DNA of 32,009 nt from Pelagibacterium sp. (GTDB lineage Bacteria; Pseudomonadota; Alphaproteobacteria; Rhizobiales; Devosiaceae), in contig PBNW01000071.1 in the NCBI GenBank assembly GCA_002723255.1, forward strand, positions 1 to 32,009, given 5' to 3'. The notes beneath the pieces are model-generated. The model was not told the origin of the DNA and made no database searches. It saw nothing but the letters and a program-made list of their open reading frames with translations. Both the position numbers and the translations under genes were made by a program. Shown here piece after piece: positions 31,330 to 32,009 of the stretch; position 1 is the stretch's first letter; each line of letters opens with the position of its first letter.

Positions 31330-32009
31330 ATGACGACGCCGGTGAAAACGGCCAAGCAGATCTATTTCGTCACCCAGCGCTGGGTCCGCCCGCATCTGGC
31401 GAGCTTTTTCGCCCTGCAACAGCCCCGCCTCTGGCTGCTCGCCATCCTGCTCGGCGTGATCGGCGGAACGCTGGGCATCGCCTTCCGCCTCGCCATCGGT
31501 TTTATCCAATGGGTCTGGCTGGGCACCACCTCCGAACAGGTCCTCACCACCCTCTCTGCGCTTCCCTGGTGGTGGCCATTGGTCGGCCCTCTCGGTGGCG
31601 GCGTCGTCGTCGGCATCATCCTCTATTTCTGGCGCCCACTGGGCCGCGCCGGCGGCGTCGCCGATGTCATCGAGGCCCGCGTGCGCGAATCCTCGGCCCT
31701 CACCTTCCGCGGCGCAACGGTCGCAACGCTCGTCACTGCCATCACGCTCGGCTCTGGCGGCAGCGGGGGCCGCGAGGGGCCCATCGTCTATTACGCAGCC
31801 GCGGCATCCAAACTCGGTTTCCGCATCTTCCGCCTGCCCGCCGCCGCGCCCCGCATCGCCCTGGCCTGTGGCGTGGCCGCCGCCATTTCCTCTTCGTTCA
31901 ACGCCCCCATCGCCGGTGTCCTGTTCGCACACGAAGTCATTCTGGGCCACTTCGCCATGAGCGCCTTCGTGCCGCTCGTCATCGCCTCGGTGGTCGCCGC
32001 CATCATCTC
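31330..32009 (+). CDS. ClC family chloride channel/transporter (5' part, runs off the window)
   Basis: The first 226 residues of a ClC protein, reading to the window edge. Several membrane helices are visible (LWLLAILLGVIGGTLGIAF, WWPLVGPLGGGVVVGIILYF, then the later pairs). The gating motif GREGPIV gives Glu149, and SSFNAPIAGVLFAHEVI aligns with the FNAPLAGILF region of E. coli ClC. At the internal proton-glutamate position a Val203 is present, and the first motif (GSGIP in E. coli) reads as AGGVAD. AGGA stands before the ATG. It is divergent from the AsmA gene. The C-terminal part, possibly CBS domains, is outside the window. Confidence 0.92.
   Translation, partial: MTTPVKTAKQIYFVTQRWVRPHLASFFALQQPRLWLLAILLGVIGGTLGIAFRLAIGFIQWVWLGTTSEQVLTTLSALPWWWPLVGPLGGGVVVGIILYFWRPLGRAGGVADVIEARVRESSALTFRGATVATLVTAITLGSGGSGGREGPIVYYAAAASKLGFRIFRLPAAAPRIALACGVAAAISSSFNAPIAGVLFAHEVILGHFAMSAFVPLVIASVVAAII

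Overview
This window looks like chromosome from an alphaproteobacterium of the order Hyphomicrobiales (Rhizobiales), plausibly the Devosia/Pelagibacterium group. That placement is inferred from high GC, a circularly permuted two-piece tmRNA gene followed by an alpha-type sspB, the ilv / miaA-serB / hflKC-folA-thyA-sspB neighbourhood, and two kinds of structured intergenic repeat that I recall from this order. No database search was run. Nearly all genes are housekeeping; the only mobile-element trace is a transposase tail at the left edge.

Layout. 1-5.95 kb: tail of an IS630-type transposase, a small unknown gene, a PhzF-like isomerase, an FAD monooxygenase, a RibD/DHFR-like protein preceded by what looks like the last ~30 codons of a lost gene, ilvC, a TetR regulator with a perfect 16-bp palindrome upstream, and a small exported protein. 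6-10.3 kb: an FMN reductase, pdxJ and the acetolactate synthase genes ilvB-ilvN. The ilvB leader carries a complete transcription attenuator: a 15-residue leader peptide (VQTALILVVGRRIAT), a pause hairpin, a possible antiterminator and a terminator with a U run. 10.4-19.5 kb: a glycine-zipper lipoprotein, a MATE exporter, an NAD salvage pair (pncA-pncB), a DJ-1/PfpI protein, a YbaK protein, a Ca2+/Na+ antiporter, miaA and serB with almost touching divergent starts, an acetyltransferase, and two copies of one structured repeat whose stems differ but stay paired.

19.3-31 kb: DUF2065-hflC-hflK (membrane protease regulators), folA with an overlapping acetyltransferase, a small membrane protein, a GreA/GreB-like protein, a tightly overlapping thyA-DUF4424-MazG-like cluster, then ssrA (tmRNA, tag ANDNNKAPVALAA) directly upstream of sspB, a small ribbon-helix-helix protein, and a 1214-residue AsmA-family protein. 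The window ends inside a ClC-type chloride transporter gene whose visible key positions look channel-like.

Themes. Branched-chain amino acid synthesis (ilvC, ilvB, ilvN) lies in one stretch, but ilvC is separate from ilvBN. Folate/dTMP functions (folA, thyA) and protein quality control (hflKC, ssrA, sspB) share a block. Packing is tight: several convergent genes share stop-codon bases, several same-strand genes overlap by 4 nt as ATGA or TTGA, and TTG/GTG starts are frequent. Twice, a strong terminator hairpin ends directly before the next gene's start (pdxJ and DUF2065). I found no CRISPR array, defence island, prophage, rRNA or tRNA, and nothing I would call a wholly new system; the best leads are regulatory RNA structures and the repeat family.
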